From Sphingomonas yunnanensis (lineage in GTDB: Bacteria; Pseudomonadota; Alphaproteobacteria; Sphingomonadales; Sphingomonadaceae), in the NCBI RefSeq assembly GCF_019898765.1, contig NZ_JAIOKB010000001.1:682001-746000 (forward strand): a stretch of 64,000 bases of DNA, written 5' to 3'. Each line of letters opens with the position of its first letter. The stretch's first letter is position 1. The position numbers were made by a program, and so were the translations under genes. This document shows, one piece after another, positions 38,499-49,806 of this stretch. The notes under the pieces were generated by a model. It worked only from the letters and a program-made list of their open reading frames with translations, searched no databases and was not told where the DNA came from.

Positions 38499-38528
38499 AA
38501 AGGGCGGCCCGTCGCCGGACCGCCCTTT
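38499..38528 (-). terminator. Terminator of rplM-rpsI (possibly bidirectional)
   Basis: AAAGGGCGG (38499-38507) pairs with CCGCCCTTT (38520-38528) around a 12-base loop; A- and T-runs flank both sides. The rest of 38356-38498, upstream of pmtA, holds no gene that I can see. Confidence 0.65.
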
Positions 38529-38549
38529 CTGGGTCCCCTCTGTCGCTCC

Positions 38550-38630
38550 GTGTTCCTGCGCACGCAGGAACCCAGGGCGACGAAGGCCGGTGCTCGTGGC
38601 TCTGGGCTCCTGCGTGCGCAGGAGCACCAC
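38550..38630. repeat. Palindromic intergenic element, copy F
   Basis: GTGTTCCTGCGCACGCAGGAACCCAG and its inexact complement CTGGGCTCCTGCGTGCGCAGGAGCAC lie about 30 bases apart, each arm also self-complementary. It is just downstream of rpsI. Confidence 0.7.
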
Positions 38631-38643
38631 ACCACGCCGCCGC

Positions 38644-39192
38644 TTAGCGCTTCGAGAACTGGAAGCTGCGACGCGCCTTCGCGCGGCCGTACTTCTTGCG
38701 CTCGACGACGCGGCTGTCGCGGGTGAGGAAGCCCGCCGCCTTCACCGGCGCGCGCAGCACTGGCTCATACTTGGTGATCGCCTGGCTGATGCCGTGCTTC
38801 ACGGCACCGGCCTGGCCCGAGAGCCCGCCGCCCTTGACGGTGCAGACCACGTCATACTGACCCTCGCGCTCGGTGATGCCGAACACCTGGTTGATGACGA
38901 GACGCAGCGTCGGGCGCGCGAAATAGATCTCCTGGTCACGACCGTTGATCGTGATCTTGCCCGAACCCGGCTTGAGCCACACGCGCGCGACCGCGTCCTT
39001 ACGGCGACCGGTGGCATAGGCACGGCCCTGCTTGTCGATCTCCTGCGCACGCAGCGGGGCGCGCTGTACCGGCTCCTCGATGTTGCCGGCGAGATAGGCT
39101 TCGGCGGAGGCGTCGGCGCCCTCCTGCTGGGTCTCGCGCTGCTCCTGGAGTGCGGCGCCGAGGTCGGAGAGGGACTGGCGGTTGTCGGTCAT
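38644..39192 (-). CDS. rpsI: 30S ribosomal protein S9
   Basis: A 182-residue small-subunit protein. The conserved core (about residues 58-182) has [39 protein letters not shown] and the tRNA-contacting tail [11 protein letters not shown]. The first 55 residues are an extra acidic, Gln/Glu/Ala-rich segment not present in E. coli S9. ATG 39192 shares a base with the rplM stop (TAATG). Confidence 0.97.
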   Translation of the reverse strand: MTDNRQSLSDLGAALQEQRETQQEGADASAEAYLAGNIEEPVQRAPLRAQEIDKQGRAYATGRRKDAVARVWLKPGSGKITINGRDQEIYFARPTLRLVINQVFGITEREGQYDVVCTVKGGGLSGQAGAVKHGISQAITKYEPVLRAPVKAAGFLTRDSRVVERKKYGRAKARRSFQFSKR

Positions 39193-39671
39193 TATGCGCC
39201 CACCTTGTTCTTGCGGTTCATGCCGGCGATGTCGAGCACCGCGGGGCTCTGCGCCTCGTGCGGGTGCTCGGTGCCCTTGTAGATGCGCAGGTTGCGCATC
39301 TGCTGGCGGCCCAGCGGCCCGCGCGGGATCATCCGCTCGACGGCCTTCTCGAGCACGCGCTCGGGGAAGCGGCCCTCGAGCACCTTGGCGGGCGTGATGC
39401 CCTTGATCCCGCCGGCATAGCCGGTGTGCTTGTAATAGACCTTGTCGGTCAGCTTGTTGCCGGTGAAGCGCACCTTGTCGGCGTTGATCACGATGACGTT
39501 GTCACCGCAGTCCACGTGCGGGGTGAAGCTGGTCTTGTGCTTGCCGCGCAGCACGTTGGCGATCACCACCGCGGCACGACCGACCACCAGGCCCTCGGCG
39601 TCGACGATGTGCCACTTCTTCTCCACCTCATGCGGCTTGGCCGCCTTGGTGGTCTTCATCAGCGCCTTCAT
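39192..39671 (-). CDS. rplM: 50S ribosomal protein L13
   Basis: A 159-residue large-subunit protein: [29 protein letters not shown] start, [27 protein letters not shown] and [35 protein letters not shown] 39671; the open frame to 39758 is not needed. The rplM-rpsI pair is universal in bacteria. Confidence 0.98.
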   Translation of the reverse strand: MKALMKTTKAAKPHEVEKKWHIVDAEGLVVGRAAVVIANVLRGKHKTSFTPHVDCGDNVIVINADKVRFTGNKLTDKVYYKHTGYAGGIKGITPAKVLEGRFPERVLEKAVERMIPRGPLGRQQMRNLRIYKGTEHPHEAQSPAVLDIAGMNRKNKVGA

Positions 39672-39745
39672 GGTGCCTGTGACCTCTGTTCGCGTTCGAA
39701 TAGAAAAGACGCGCCGCCCCGCCGGGCCTGCGCGTCGATGGCGGT

Positions 39746-39774
39746 GCATTGCCGCCATGAGCTCACGAAGTCAA
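39746..39774 (-). promoter_or_regulatory. Candidate promoter of rplM-rpsI
   Basis: Minus strand TTGACT (39774-39769), 17 bases, CAATGC (39751-39746). The -35 is strong, the -10 weak. Leader about 65 bases. Confidence 0.4.
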
Positions 39775-39820
39775 GGTTTCCGCGGATTTGTCGACGGGTA
39801 ACAGAATACCCGGAGCTCGA

Positions 39821-40861
39821 TCAGGCGCGATTGCGGCCCACCGCGTGCGCCGCCACGACCGCGCTGATCAGCAGCAGCGCGGCGTTGGCCTGATGCGCCA
39901 CCGCGATCGGCAGGTCCACGCCGCTGAGCAACGTCGCGATGCCGAGCGCGACCTGCGTCGCCACCAGCACCGCCACCGCCGCCGCGGCGCGGTAAGCGCG
40001 TGCCTGTCGCGCCCGGTGCGCCAGCAGCAGCAGCCCCGCCGCCGCGACGAAGGCGAACCAGCGATGGATGAACTGCACCACGATCGGGTTGTCGACCGCG
40101 TTGCGCCACGCCGGCGTGACCATCGGCGTGCCCGCGGGGAAGAGCGAGTCGCCCATCAGCGGCCAGCTCGCGAAGGCATAGCCGGCGTCGAGCCCCGCGG
40201 TGAACGCACCGAAGACGATCTGGACCGCGAGCAGCGCGAGCGTCAGCGCGGGCAGCGCGCGCAGCGGCGCCGGATGCGCCAGCGGGTTGCCGGCGAGCGC
40301 GGCGAGGTCGCGCGCGGTCCACACGATCCCTGCGAGGATGAACAGAGCGGTGCCGAGATGCACCGCGAGTCGCACGTGGCTGACGTCGGTGCGGACCGAC
40401 AGGCCCGAGGCGACCATCCACCAGCCGATCGCGCCCTGCAGCCCGCCGAGCGCGAGCAGCGCGCCCAGCCGCCAGCCGTGACCGCGCGGCACCTGTCGCC
40501 TCACCGCGAACCACAGCAACGGCAGCGCGAAGGCCAGCCCGATCACGCGACCGAGCAGCCGGTGGGCATATTCCCAGAAGAAGATCGCCTTGAAGCCGTC
40601 GAGCGTCATGCCGCGGTTGAGCTGCTGATATTCGGGGATGCGCTGGTAATCGGCGAACTCGGCCTGCCACTGCGCGGTGGTGAGCGGCGGGATCACGCCC
40701 GAGATCGGCTTCCACTCGGTGATCGACAGCCCCGATTCGGTCAGCCGCGTGATGCCGCCGACCACCACCATCGCGACGATCAGCGCGGCGACACAGTAGA
40801 GCCAGCGCGCGATCGCGCGCGGGCGGGTGGTGAGCGAGAAACCGGGGCTGGCCTGGAGCAT
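39821..40861 (-). CDS. ctaA: Heme A synthase (COX15/CtaA)
   Basis: A 346-residue inner-membrane monooxygenase that turns heme O into heme A for aa3-type cytochrome oxidase. About eight hydrophobic helices. Signatures: GGITRLTESGLSITEWKPISG, FWEYAHRLLGRVIGL, LQGAIGWWMVASGL, HVRLAVHLGTA and FIHRWFAFVAA, which supply the heme-ligand histidines. ATG 40861 follows the preceding stop directly with AAAGGGTGAC. It is co-oriented with the oxygenase gene upstream. Confidence 0.96.
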   Translation of the reverse strand: MLQASPGFSLTTRPRAIARWLYCVAALIVAMVVVGGITRLTESGLSITEWKPISGVIPPLTTAQWQAEFADYQRIPEYQQLNRGMTLDGFKAIFFWEYAHRLLGRVIGLAFALPLLWFAVRRQVPRGHGWRLGALLALGGLQGAIGWWMVASGLSVRTDVSHVRLAVHLGTALFILAGIVWTARDLAALAGNPLAHPAPLRALPALTLALLAVQIVFGAFTAGLDAGYAFASWPLMGDSLFPAGTPMVTPAWRNAVDNPIVVQFIHRWFAFVAAAGLLLLAHRARQARAYRAAAAVAVLVATQVALGIATLLSGVDLPIAVAHQANAALLLISAVVAAHAVGRNRA

Positions 40862-40862
40862 G

Positions 40863-41591
40863 TCACCCTTTAGCAGAGGCGGGCGCGCCCGTCGACGCTG
40901 CCGCGGCGCGCGCGGCGCGTCCCCAGGGCTCCTCGCGGAACCACTTGGTGACGACATATTTGGTGCCCTCGACGACGGCCATGCCCTCGTGCAGCGTGGC
41001 GGTATTCGGGCTGCCGTCGGGATTCATATTGTCCCAGGCGAGCAGCATGCCGCGTCGCGGTGCCACGCGCAGCCCGCCCTGCGGAAACCAGGTCGCCCCG
41101 CCCTCCTCCACCTCGTTCAGATAGATCATCGCGGTGAAGGTGCGCTGCCCGCCATTCTCGCGCATGCGCGGCCAGTAGCTCTCGCCCTCGTGAAAATAGT
41201 CGTGATGCGTGCGAAACAGCTGGCCGGGCGCGTAGCGCTGCCCCTGCATCGTCTCGCCATATTCCGCAGCGATGCCGAGCAGCGCGGCGATCGACCCGTC
41301 CACCTGGCGGATGCCGTCGGCGAACCGGTCCATGTCGCAGCTCTCGCTGGTGCGGTTGTTGGGGTCACCGCGGTCGCTCAGCAGCGAGGACGGGCGGCGG
41401 TTCGAGTCGATGACCTGGATCAGCCAGTCGCACCAGGCCTGGTCGAGGAAATCGAGACAGCGCCACGCTGCGACGCGGTCGCTCGGCAGGCGCTGCATCC
41501 TGGGATCGGCGTCGAGCTTGGCGGCCACCGCCGCGCCGATCGCGGCGCGCGCTACCGAGGGGCCGCCCGGGGGGAGGGTCGTCAGGGCCAT
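40863..41591 (-). CDS. 2-oxoglutarate/Fe(II) oxygenase, prolyl-4-hydroxylase-like
   Basis: A 242-residue P4Hc-type dioxygenase. Iron ligands: His129-x-Asp131 in RTHHDYF and His201 in TLHEGM. KYVVTKWF supplies the 2-oxoglutarate-binding Lys/Arg region, and the intervening YLNEVEEGGATWFP strand is typical. The N-terminal 45 residues are Ala-rich. No signal peptide. The stop lies just before the ctaA start, so they share a transcript. Hydroxylation target unknown. Confidence 0.87.
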   Translation of the reverse strand: MALTTLPPGGPSVARAAIGAAVAAKLDADPRMQRLPSDRVAAWRCLDFLDQAWCDWLIQVIDSNRRPSSLLSDRGDPNNRTSESCDMDRFADGIRQVDGSIAALLGIAAEYGETMQGQRYAPGQLFRTHHDYFHEGESYWPRMRENGGQRTFTAMIYLNEVEEGGATWFPQGGLRVAPRRGMLLAWDNMNPDGSPNTATLHEGMAVVEGTKYVVTKWFREEPWGRAARAAAASTGAPASAKG

Positions 41592-41649
41592 GCCGGCTCC
41601 ATCGCGCGGCGCGGGGCGGCGCGCAAGCCACCCCGCCCCCTCGCCGGGC

Positions 41650-42579
41650 TCACCAGAAGATGTCGTAGATAACGTCTACCACCCGCCCGCTGTCGAGTTC
41701 GACCAGTAGCGCGTCGTCGTAATAGCGCACCCAGCGGTAAGGCCCGTAGGCGTCGGGGAGACGATAGGCGTAGGGATCGTCGATCCAGTAGCTGCGCGCG
41801 AACAAGGTCGGCGCGATCCGCACGCCGATGCCGAAGCGCGTGTAGCCCCCGCCCCAGCCATAAGGCGCGTAATAGCGCGGCAGGCGATAGGCATAGCGGT
41901 TGCTGCTGCGATAGCCGCTCCAGTCGTAGCGCTGGTCGCGCCGCCAGTCGCGGTCCCAGCGCGCGCGGTCGTCGCGGCCGCCCCAGCCCCCGTTTGAGCC
42001 TCCGTTGTAGCCCCCGTTAGAGCCATTGCCCCAGGCGTAGTGGCCAGGATCGCGCCGCTGCCAGGCGCCGTCGTCGCGGTCGCGCCGCTCCCAGCCGCCG
42101 TCGCGGCGCGCGCTGCGCCAGTCGCCGTCGGCGCGGGTGCGCGCGTCGTCGCGGCGGTCCCAGCCGGGCGAGCGGTCGCGCCCGCTGCGCCACTCGGCCC
42201 GCGAACGGTCGGCGTCACCGCGCACCGCTGGCGCAGCGCCATAGCCCCAGCCGCCCGGCCGCGCGTCGGGACGCGGCGCCGGTGCCGGAACGGGCGCGGC
42301 CGGCGCGGCCCAGCCGGCGCGGTCGCCGCCGCGGCCGCCGGTGCCGGGCTCGCGTCGCGCCCAGCCGCCGGTGTCGACATGCTCGGGACGGTCGGGCCGG
42401 TTCCACTCGGCGCGCGGCGCGGGTGCCTGGGGCCCGGGGCCGCGCGGCGCCTCACCGCGCGCCTCGACCCGCGTCTGCATCCGCGCGCGCATCGCGTCGC
42501 GCAGCGTGCCCTGCTGCGCCGACGCCGCCGGCACCAGCCCGGCGCTCGCCAGCAGTCCCATCACCAACGCCTTGATCAT
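41650..42579 (-). CDS. RcnB-like periplasmic protein
   Basis: A 309-residue secreted protein. Signal peptide about residues 1-22 (MIKALVMGLLASAGLVPAASA). A long low-complexity middle (about 30-210) is rich in Arg, Asp, Gly and Trp. The conserved RcnB-type C-terminal domain follows: IAPTLFARSYWIDDPYAYRLPDAYGPYRWVRYYDD-like pattern, ending RVVDVIYDIFW. E. coli RcnB modulates nickel/cobalt efflux; the many sphingomonad paralogues have no proven role. ATG 42579 with GTGAAGG; GTG 42594 is also possible. Confidence 0.8.
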   Translation of the reverse strand: MIKALVMGLLASAGLVPAASAQQGTLRDAMRARMQTRVEARGEAPRGPGPQAPAPRAEWNRPDRPEHVDTGGWARREPGTGGRGGDRAGWAAPAAPVPAPAPRPDARPGGWGYGAAPAVRGDADRSRAEWRSGRDRSPGWDRRDDARTRADGDWRSARRDGGWERRDRDDGAWQRRDPGHYAWGNGSNGGYNGGSNGGWGGRDDRARWDRDWRRDQRYDWSGYRSSNRYAYRLPRYYAPYGWGGGYTRFGIGVRIAPTLFARSYWIDDPYAYRLPDAYGPYRWVRYYDDALLVELDSGRVVDVIYDIFW

Positions 42580-42669
42580 GGCCTTCACTCTCACTCACCG
42601 GCGCACCAGCCGGCCCCATCATGCGCATGGTCTAGCGCGGCATGATAGAACCATCGCTGAACCGGCCAG

Positions 42670-45561
42670 TCAGCCTTGGGACAGCTCGGCGGGCGCGAGC
42701 AGCGCGGCGAGGCGCTCGACGAGCTGGGCGCGCGTGTGCGGTTTGCGGATCACCTGCGGCGCGGGCACGTCGGCGAGGTCGTCGGCGTCGGCATAGCCGG
42801 TGACGAACAGCACCGGCAGCCCCGGACGGCGCTGGCGCGCGCGGCGCGCGAACTCGACCCCCGTCATCAGCGGCATCGCCACGTCGGCCACCACCGCCTC
42901 GATCGCGGGATCGGCGTCGAGCGCTTCGAGCGCGGCGGCGCCGTCCGCCGCCTCGACCACGCCGCAGCCGGCGTCGCGCAGCGCGTCGGCGGTGATCTCG
43001 CGCACGCGATCCTCGTCGTCGAGCACCAGCACGCGCCGTCCTGCCACCGAGCCGCCACCGTCGCGCGGCTCGCCTACCGGCGCCTCGCTCGGTGCCACAG
43101 CGGCGCGCGGCAGGTAGACCGAGACGCGCGTGCCCTCGCCCGGCCGCGTGTCGATCCGCACCCCGCCGCCCGATTGCTTGGCGAAGCCGAACACCTGCGC
43201 CAGCCCCAGCCCCGAGCCCTTGCCCACCTCCTTGGTAGTGAAGAAGGGCTCGAACGCGCGTGCCAGCACGTCGGGCGTCATGCCAGTCCCGGTGTCGCTC
43301 ACCGCGACCCGGACGTAATCGCCCGCGGACGGCTCCTCCGGCCGCACCGGCGCGCCGAGCGCGACGTTGGCGGTGCTCACCCGCAGCGTCCCGCCCCCCG
43401 GCATGGCGTCGCGCGCGTTGATCGCGAGGTTGAGCAGGATCAGCTCGAGCTGGGTCGGGTCGACCATCGCCGGCCAGGGCTGGCCGCACACCGCCGCCTC
43501 GATCGCGATCGACCGCCCCAGCGTACTCTCGAGCAGCGGCACCAGCCCCGTCACCGCGGCGTTGAGGTCGACCACCTTGGCCTCGAGCCGCTGCCGGCGC
43601 GAGAAGGCGAGCAGCTGCGCAGTCAGCGTCGCGCCGCGCTCGGCCGCGGCGCGGACATGGTCGAGCTGCTCGAGCGCGCGCGGCGTCAGCGGCCCGCGCG
43701 CCGCGGCGCGCGATACCATCTCGACGTTGCCGAGCACCACGGTGAGCAGGTTGTTGAAGTCATGCGCCACGCCCGAGGTGAGTTGGCCGATCGCCTCGAG
43801 CCGCTGGAGCTGGTGGAGCGTCTCCTCCACCCTCTCGCGCTCGGCGATCTGGCGGGTGAGCTCGGCGGTGCGCTCCTCGACCCGCGCCTCGAGTCGCTCG
43901 CCGGCGAGATGCGCCTCGGTGACGTCGATCGCGCAGCCGACATAGCCGAGGAAGGTGCCCTCGAGAAAGCGCGGGCGCGCCTCGGCATGGACCCAACGCT
44001 CGCCGCCCGCGCGGGTGAGCAGGCGATAGTCGCCGCTCAGCGGGTCGCGCGCGCGCTGCCGCTCGACCAGCCGCCGCGCCGCCGCCGCGCGCAGCTCGCT
44101 CGGCAGCAGCGAGAGCCAGCCGCCTGTCACCACTGCCTCGGGCGCGACGCCGAGGATCGTGCGGAAGCCCTCGCTGGCGAAGGTGAGGTTGAGCTCGGCG
44201 TCGGTCAGCCACACCAGCGCGGGCAAGCTGTCCGCGAGCATGCGGAAGCGCGCCTCGCTCTCGCGCAGCGCGTCGGCCTCACGCTTGCGCGCGGTGATGT
44301 CGATCACGGTGCCGATCGCGCGCACGCAACGGTCGCCCTCGAACAGCCCGCGCCCGCGCACCGCGAGCCAGCGGAACGAGCCGTCCGCGGCGGGGCGCGT
44401 GCGATACTCTATGTCGTAGCGCTCGCGCCGCGCCGGATCGATCGCGGCGAGGAAGGCCTCGCGCGTTTGCGGCCGGTCCTCGGGATGAAGCAGCTCGCCG
44501 AACTCGGCGAGCGCCTGCGCCGGGCCGGGGCTGATGCCGAACATGGCCCAGGTCCGCGGCGAGCAGGTGAACCGGTCGGTCGCGAGATCATAGTTCCAGG
44601 TGCCGATCTCGCCCGCCTCAGTGGCGAGCTCGAGCGAATCGCGGCTCAGCGCCAGCGCGCGCTCGGCGCGGTGCCGTCCGGTGACGTCGATCCCCTCGAC
44701 GAACACCGCGGTCACCGCGCCGCTCGAGTCGGTGATCGGCTGGAGTATGAAGTCGAGCCGCCGTTCCTCCGCCTTGCCGCCGTCACGCGGCAGCAGCAGC
44801 GCCACGTCGCTGCCGCGATAGGGCGCGCCCGTCGCCACCACTTCGTCGAGTCTCTCGAGCAGCCCCTGCTGGGTCACCTCGGGGACCGCCTCGGCGAGTG
44901 GGCGCCCGACCACGTCGCGCCCGCCGAACAGCCGCCGGTACGACGCGTTGGCGAGCTCGATGACATGCCCGGGCTGGCGGAGCACCGCGATGAAGCCGGG
45001 CGCCTGGTCGAACATCTCGCGCAGCCGCTCGCGGTCCTCCGCCATCGCGCGCGCGGCACGCACCCGCGCCGTGGTCTCCGAGACGATGCACAGCACACCG
45101 CCGACGCTGCCGTCCGCCAGCGGCACCGGGGAGTAGCTCACGTCGAAATAGACCGTCTCGCCCTGCGCGCCGCGCTCGATGTAGAAGGGGCGGTCCTTGG
45201 CGGCGAAGGTCTCGCCGGTGCTTCGCACGTGCGCGAGCAGCGGCTCGAGATCGTCCCACAGCTCGCTCCACGCCAGGCGGCCGGGCTGGCCCAGCGCGTG
45301 CGGGTGTTTGGCGCCGATCGTCGGAGCATAGGCGTCGTTGTAGAGCGCGACATGGTCGGGGCCCCAGAACAGCACGATCTCGACTCGCGCGGGCAGCGCC
45401 AGCGCCAGCGCGTTGCGCAGCTCGGCGGGCCAGCCGGCGATCGGGCCGAGCGGCGAGGCCGACCAATCATGCGCCAGGATCCGCTGGCCCATCTCGCCGC
45501 CGTGCGCGAACAACAAGGTCGGATCGCTCGCCGAGGTTAGCGGTTGGTTCATCGCGTCCAT
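42670..45561 (-). CDS. Hybrid sensor histidine kinase, four PAS domains and a receiver
   Basis: A 963-residue cytosolic kinase; no transmembrane helix is visible. Four PAS-type domains (about residues 30-165, 180-300, 310-430, 440-570) precede a coiled coil. The dimerisation domain follows with phospho-acceptor His600 in GVAHDFNNLL, then an ATPase (NLAINARDAMP, SDTGTGM, FFTTKEVGKGSGLGL), and a receiver with Asp893 in VVADVAMPLMTG. The usual start is ATG 45561; the frame stays open to 47415 but that stretch lies antisense to nadE and lacks any domain. No partner response regulator is nearby, so the output is unknown. Confidence 0.92.
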   Translation of the reverse strand: MDAMNQPLTSASDPTLLFAHGGEMGQRILAHDWSASPLGPIAGWPAELRNALALALPARVEIVLFWGPDHVALYNDAYAPTIGAKHPHALGQPGRLAWSELWDDLEPLLAHVRSTGETFAAKDRPFYIERGAQGETVYFDVSYSPVPLADGSVGGVLCIVSETTARVRAARAMAEDRERLREMFDQAPGFIAVLRQPGHVIELANASYRRLFGGRDVVGRPLAEAVPEVTQQGLLERLDEVVATGAPYRGSDVALLLPRDGGKAEERRLDFILQPITDSSGAVTAVFVEGIDVTGRHRAERALALSRDSLELATEAGEIGTWNYDLATDRFTCSPRTWAMFGISPGPAQALAEFGELLHPEDRPQTREAFLAAIDPARRERYDIEYRTRPAADGSFRWLAVRGRGLFEGDRCVRAIGTVIDITARKREADALRESEARFRMLADSLPALVWLTDAELNLTFASEGFRTILGVAPEAVVTGGWLSLLPSELRAAAARRLVERQRARDPLSGDYRLLTRAGGERWVHAEARPRFLEGTFLGYVGCAIDVTEAHLAGERLEARVEERTAELTRQIAERERVEETLHQLQRLEAIGQLTSGVAHDFNNLLTVVLGNVEMVSRAAARGPLTPRALEQLDHVRAAAERGATLTAQLLAFSRRQRLEAKVVDLNAAVTGLVPLLESTLGRSIAIEAAVCGQPWPAMVDPTQLELILLNLAINARDAMPGGGTLRVSTANVALGAPVRPEEPSAGDYVRVAVSDTGTGMTPDVLARAFEPFFTTKEVGKGSGLGLAQVFGFAKQSGGGVRIDTRPGEGTRVSVYLPRAAVAPSEAPVGEPRDGGGSVAGRRVLVLDDEDRVREITADALRDAGCGVVEAADGAAALEALDADPAIEAVVADVAMPLMTGVEFARRARQRRPGLPVLFVTGYADADDLADVPAPQVIRKPHTRAQLVERLAALLAPAELSQG

Positions 45562-45636
45562 CAGCCTAGCGCGGTGCGGCGACTGAGAGAAGTTAAGATG
45601 CGCCGGGTGGTGGCGTCGCGCGCGGGCGGCTAGGCC

Positions 45637-47679
<2,043 letters not shown>

Positions 47680-47688
47680 GGAGGGCCT

Positions 47689-47826
47689 AGATCCTCTCCG
47701 CGTGGCGGGGGGAGACCGCGCTCGAAGGGCGTGGTGGAGGGGGCTCGCCGCGAAGCACCGCGCCTGAGGAAGCCCCCCTCCACCAGCCTGCGGCCGGTTC
47801 CCTCCCCGCCATGCGGGGAGGATCTT
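47689..47826. repeat. Palindromic intergenic element, copy G
   Basis: Ends AGATCCTCTCCGCGTGGCGG and CCGCCATGCGGGGAGGATCT are complementary; inner arms GTGGAGGGGGCT / AGCCCCCCTCCAC also pair. It is the longest copy (about 138 bases), just after nadE. Confidence 0.65.
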
Positions 47827-48122
47827 ACGGCTGTGCTACTTGGCTGGGCGAGCGCCATCCCGGCGCGCGCTTTGACATGGTCGATATCGCCACGCAGAGA
47901 GGCGACCCGCACCGACACGCGCCAGCGGCTCAACATTCGCAACATTCGCCGCGGCCGCGCCGGCCAAGTCACTGATCCCTTGTCACCGGCCTCTCAACGT
48001 TCGCCCCACCGATCTCGCCCGTGACTCGACATTCGCACCACCCACGCGTCCCTACGACCCGACGCACTGAACCTCCGCGCTGCTCACCCGTTCGCCACGG
48101 AGACCTCTCGGAGACCAGCGAC
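47827..48122. other. Upstream region of the SDR gene with repeated octamer
   Basis: No gene seen. AACATTCGC occurs twice in tandem (47932-47949), with AACGTTCGC at 47996-48004 and GACATTCGC at 48028-48036. The repeats could be regulator half-sites for the following stress-type gene; a TTGACA at 47872 lacks a good -10. Confidence 0.35.
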
Positions 48123-49118
48123 ATGGACGATCAGGGCACGACGCGCCGCACCATCCTGGGCGGCGCCGCCGCCGGCCTCGCCTTCACCGCCACCGGCGCG
48201 GCCGCACAGGACGGGTCGGCGCAGCCGTCCGGCCCGGCCAAGCTGAGCGACCCGCGCAGCAGATACACCAGCCAGCCCTTCCCCGAGCAGCGCCAGCCCT
48301 GGCCCGCGCTCCAGTCCAGGATGAACCCGCGTCCCGACAGCGGCGAGACCAGCTATCGCGGCTCGGGCCGGCTCGCCGGGCGCAAGGCCTTGCTCACCGG
48401 CGGCGACAGCGGGATCGGCCGCGCCGCCGCGATCGCGTTCGCGCGCGAAGGCGCCGACGTCGCGATCAACTATTATCCCAGCGAGGAGCCCGACGCGCAG
48501 GAGGTCAAGACGCTGATCGAGCAGGCCGGACGCAAGGCGGTGCTGCTCCCCGCCGACATCCGGACCGAGCGCGCCTGCACCAAGCTGGTCGCCGACGCGG
48601 TGCGCGGGCTCGGCGGGCTCGACCTGCTCGTCAACAACGCCGCCTATCAGCAGAGCAAGCCGGACATCGCCGAGATCAGCGACGAGCAGATGGTGCGCAC
48701 GTTCGAGACCAACATCTTCGCGATGTTCCGCATCGCCCGCGCCGCGATCCCGTCGATGCCGCCGGGCTCGGTGATCATCAACACCGGCTCGGTCAACAGC
48801 TACGATCCCGGCGAGGAGCTGCTGGACTATGCCTCGACCAAGGGCGCGATCCTCATCTTCACGAAGGGTCTGGCCAAGCAGCTCGCCAAGAAGGGCATTC
48901 GCGTCAACATGGTGGCGCCCGGCCCGATCTGGACCCCGCTCCAGGTCGCCGGCGGCCAGCTGCCCGGCACGATGGGCAAGTTCGGCCAGGACACGCCGAT
49001 GGGCCGCGCCGGCCAGCCCGCCGAGCTCGCGCCGCTCTACGTCGCGCTCGCGGAGGACGGTACCAGCTTCTCCACCGGCACCGCCGTGGGGGCGCATGGC
49101 GGCAAGGGTAATCCGTGA
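48123..49118 (+). CDS. Exported short-chain dehydrogenase (YghA-like)
   Basis: A 331-residue NAD(P)-dependent oxidoreductase. The N-terminus has a twin-arginine-type signal (TTRRTILGGAAAGLAFTATG), then about 45 linker residues ending with the QPFPEQRQPWPALQSRMNP segment typical of the YghA/glucose-dehydrogenase-like group. The Rossmann core has LTGGDSGIGRAAAIAF, NNAAYQQ, Ser in NTGSVNSY, and catalytic Tyr/Lys in YASTKGAI. ATG 48123 follows GGAGACC. Such genes are often part of the general stress regulon. Substrate unknown. Confidence 0.87.
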   Translation: MDDQGTTRRTILGGAAAGLAFTATGAAAQDGSAQPSGPAKLSDPRSRYTSQPFPEQRQPWPALQSRMNPRPDSGETSYRGSGRLAGRKALLTGGDSGIGRAAAIAFAREGADVAINYYPSEEPDAQEVKTLIEQAGRKAVLLPADIRTERACTKLVADAVRGLGGLDLLVNNAAYQQSKPDIAEISDEQMVRTFETNIFAMFRIARAAIPSMPPGSVIINTGSVNSYDPGEELLDYASTKGAILIFTKGLAKQLAKKGIRVNMVAPGPIWTPLQVAGGQLPGTMGKFGQDTPMGRAGQPAELAPLYVALAEDGTSFSTGTAVGAHGGKGNP

Positions 49119-49159
49119 GACAAGCTTGTTAAGCTGAATCAAGCTGTTGATTTCGATGA

Positions 49160-49184
49160 GGAACGTATCGCGATAGCGCGCGCT
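49160..49184 (+). promoter_or_regulatory. EcfG-like promoter before the SRPBCC-ADH-SDR genes
   Basis: GGAAC (49160-49164), 16 bases, CGCT (49181-49184), one mismatch from the GGAAC-N16-CGTT consensus. The leader to ATG 49216 would be about 25 bases. Confidence 0.4.
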
Positions 49185-49215
49185 TGATGGGGCAGCAGAC
49201 ACGAAGGAGCGCGTG

Positions 49216-49806
49216 ATGGCCGACCAGCTGCTGCACCAGCAGACCGACGATGCCCCCCTCGCCACCTCGAAGCAGCGCGACGCGGTCGAGCGTGCCAAGT
49301 CGTCGATCCCCGAGGCGAGCGGCACGCAGATCACCGCGCGCGCGGTGACGATCAACCGCCCCGTCGCGGAGGTGTTCGCCTACTTCCGCGACTTCGCCAA
49401 CTTCCCCAGCTTCATGGAGAACGTCGAGCGGGTCGACGTTTTCGACCGGCAGCGCTCGCACTGGGTCGTGAAGGCGCCCGCGGGCGGCACCGTCGAGTGG
49501 GACGCGCGGCTCACGGCGGAGGAGGAGAACCGCCTCCTTGCCTGGACCAGCGGGGATGGCGCGGACGTGCCCAACTCGGGTCAAGTCGAGTTCCACGACG
49601 CCGGTGCGCGCGGTACCGTGATCGTCGCAACGATCCTCTACGACCCGCCGGGCGGCGTGATCGGCAAGGTGATCGCCAAGATGTTCCAGCGCGAACCCGC
49701 GATCCAGGCGCGCCGCGACCTGCGCCGGCTCAAGCAGTTGCTCGAGACCGGGGAGATCGCAACCCCCGCGATGAACCGTCGGCAATATGAGGAGATGGGG
49801 CTGTGA
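49216..49806 (+). CDS. SRPBCC-family protein (cyclase/dehydratase-like)
   Basis: A 196-residue START-like fold protein. About 40 polar N-terminal residues precede the domain: [52 protein letters not shown] and [23 protein letters not shown]. This COG5637 group is abundant in stress clusters and has no proven activity. ATG 49216 has AAGGAG six bases upstream. It overlaps the following dehydrogenase by GTGA. Confidence 0.82.
   Translation: MADQLLHQQTDDAPLATSKQRDAVERAKSSIPEASGTQITARAVTINRPVAEVFAYFRDFANFPSFMENVERVDVFDRQRSHWVVKAPAGGTVEWDARLTAEEENRLLAWTSGDGADVPNSGQVEFHDAGARGTVIVATILYDPPGGVIGKVIAKMFQREPAIQARRDLRRLKQLLETGEIATPAMNRRQYEEMGL

Noticed and set aside
42618..42646. Inverted repeat ATCATGC.../...GCATGAT after the histidine kinase as a terminator
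   Set aside because: No T-run follows on the minus strand and the stem has unpaired bases; could be chance in the RcnB upstream region.
47872..47900. TTGACA at 47872 as a promoter for the SDR gene
   Set aside because: The matching -10 (CAGAGA) agrees at only two positions and lies 220 bases from the gene.
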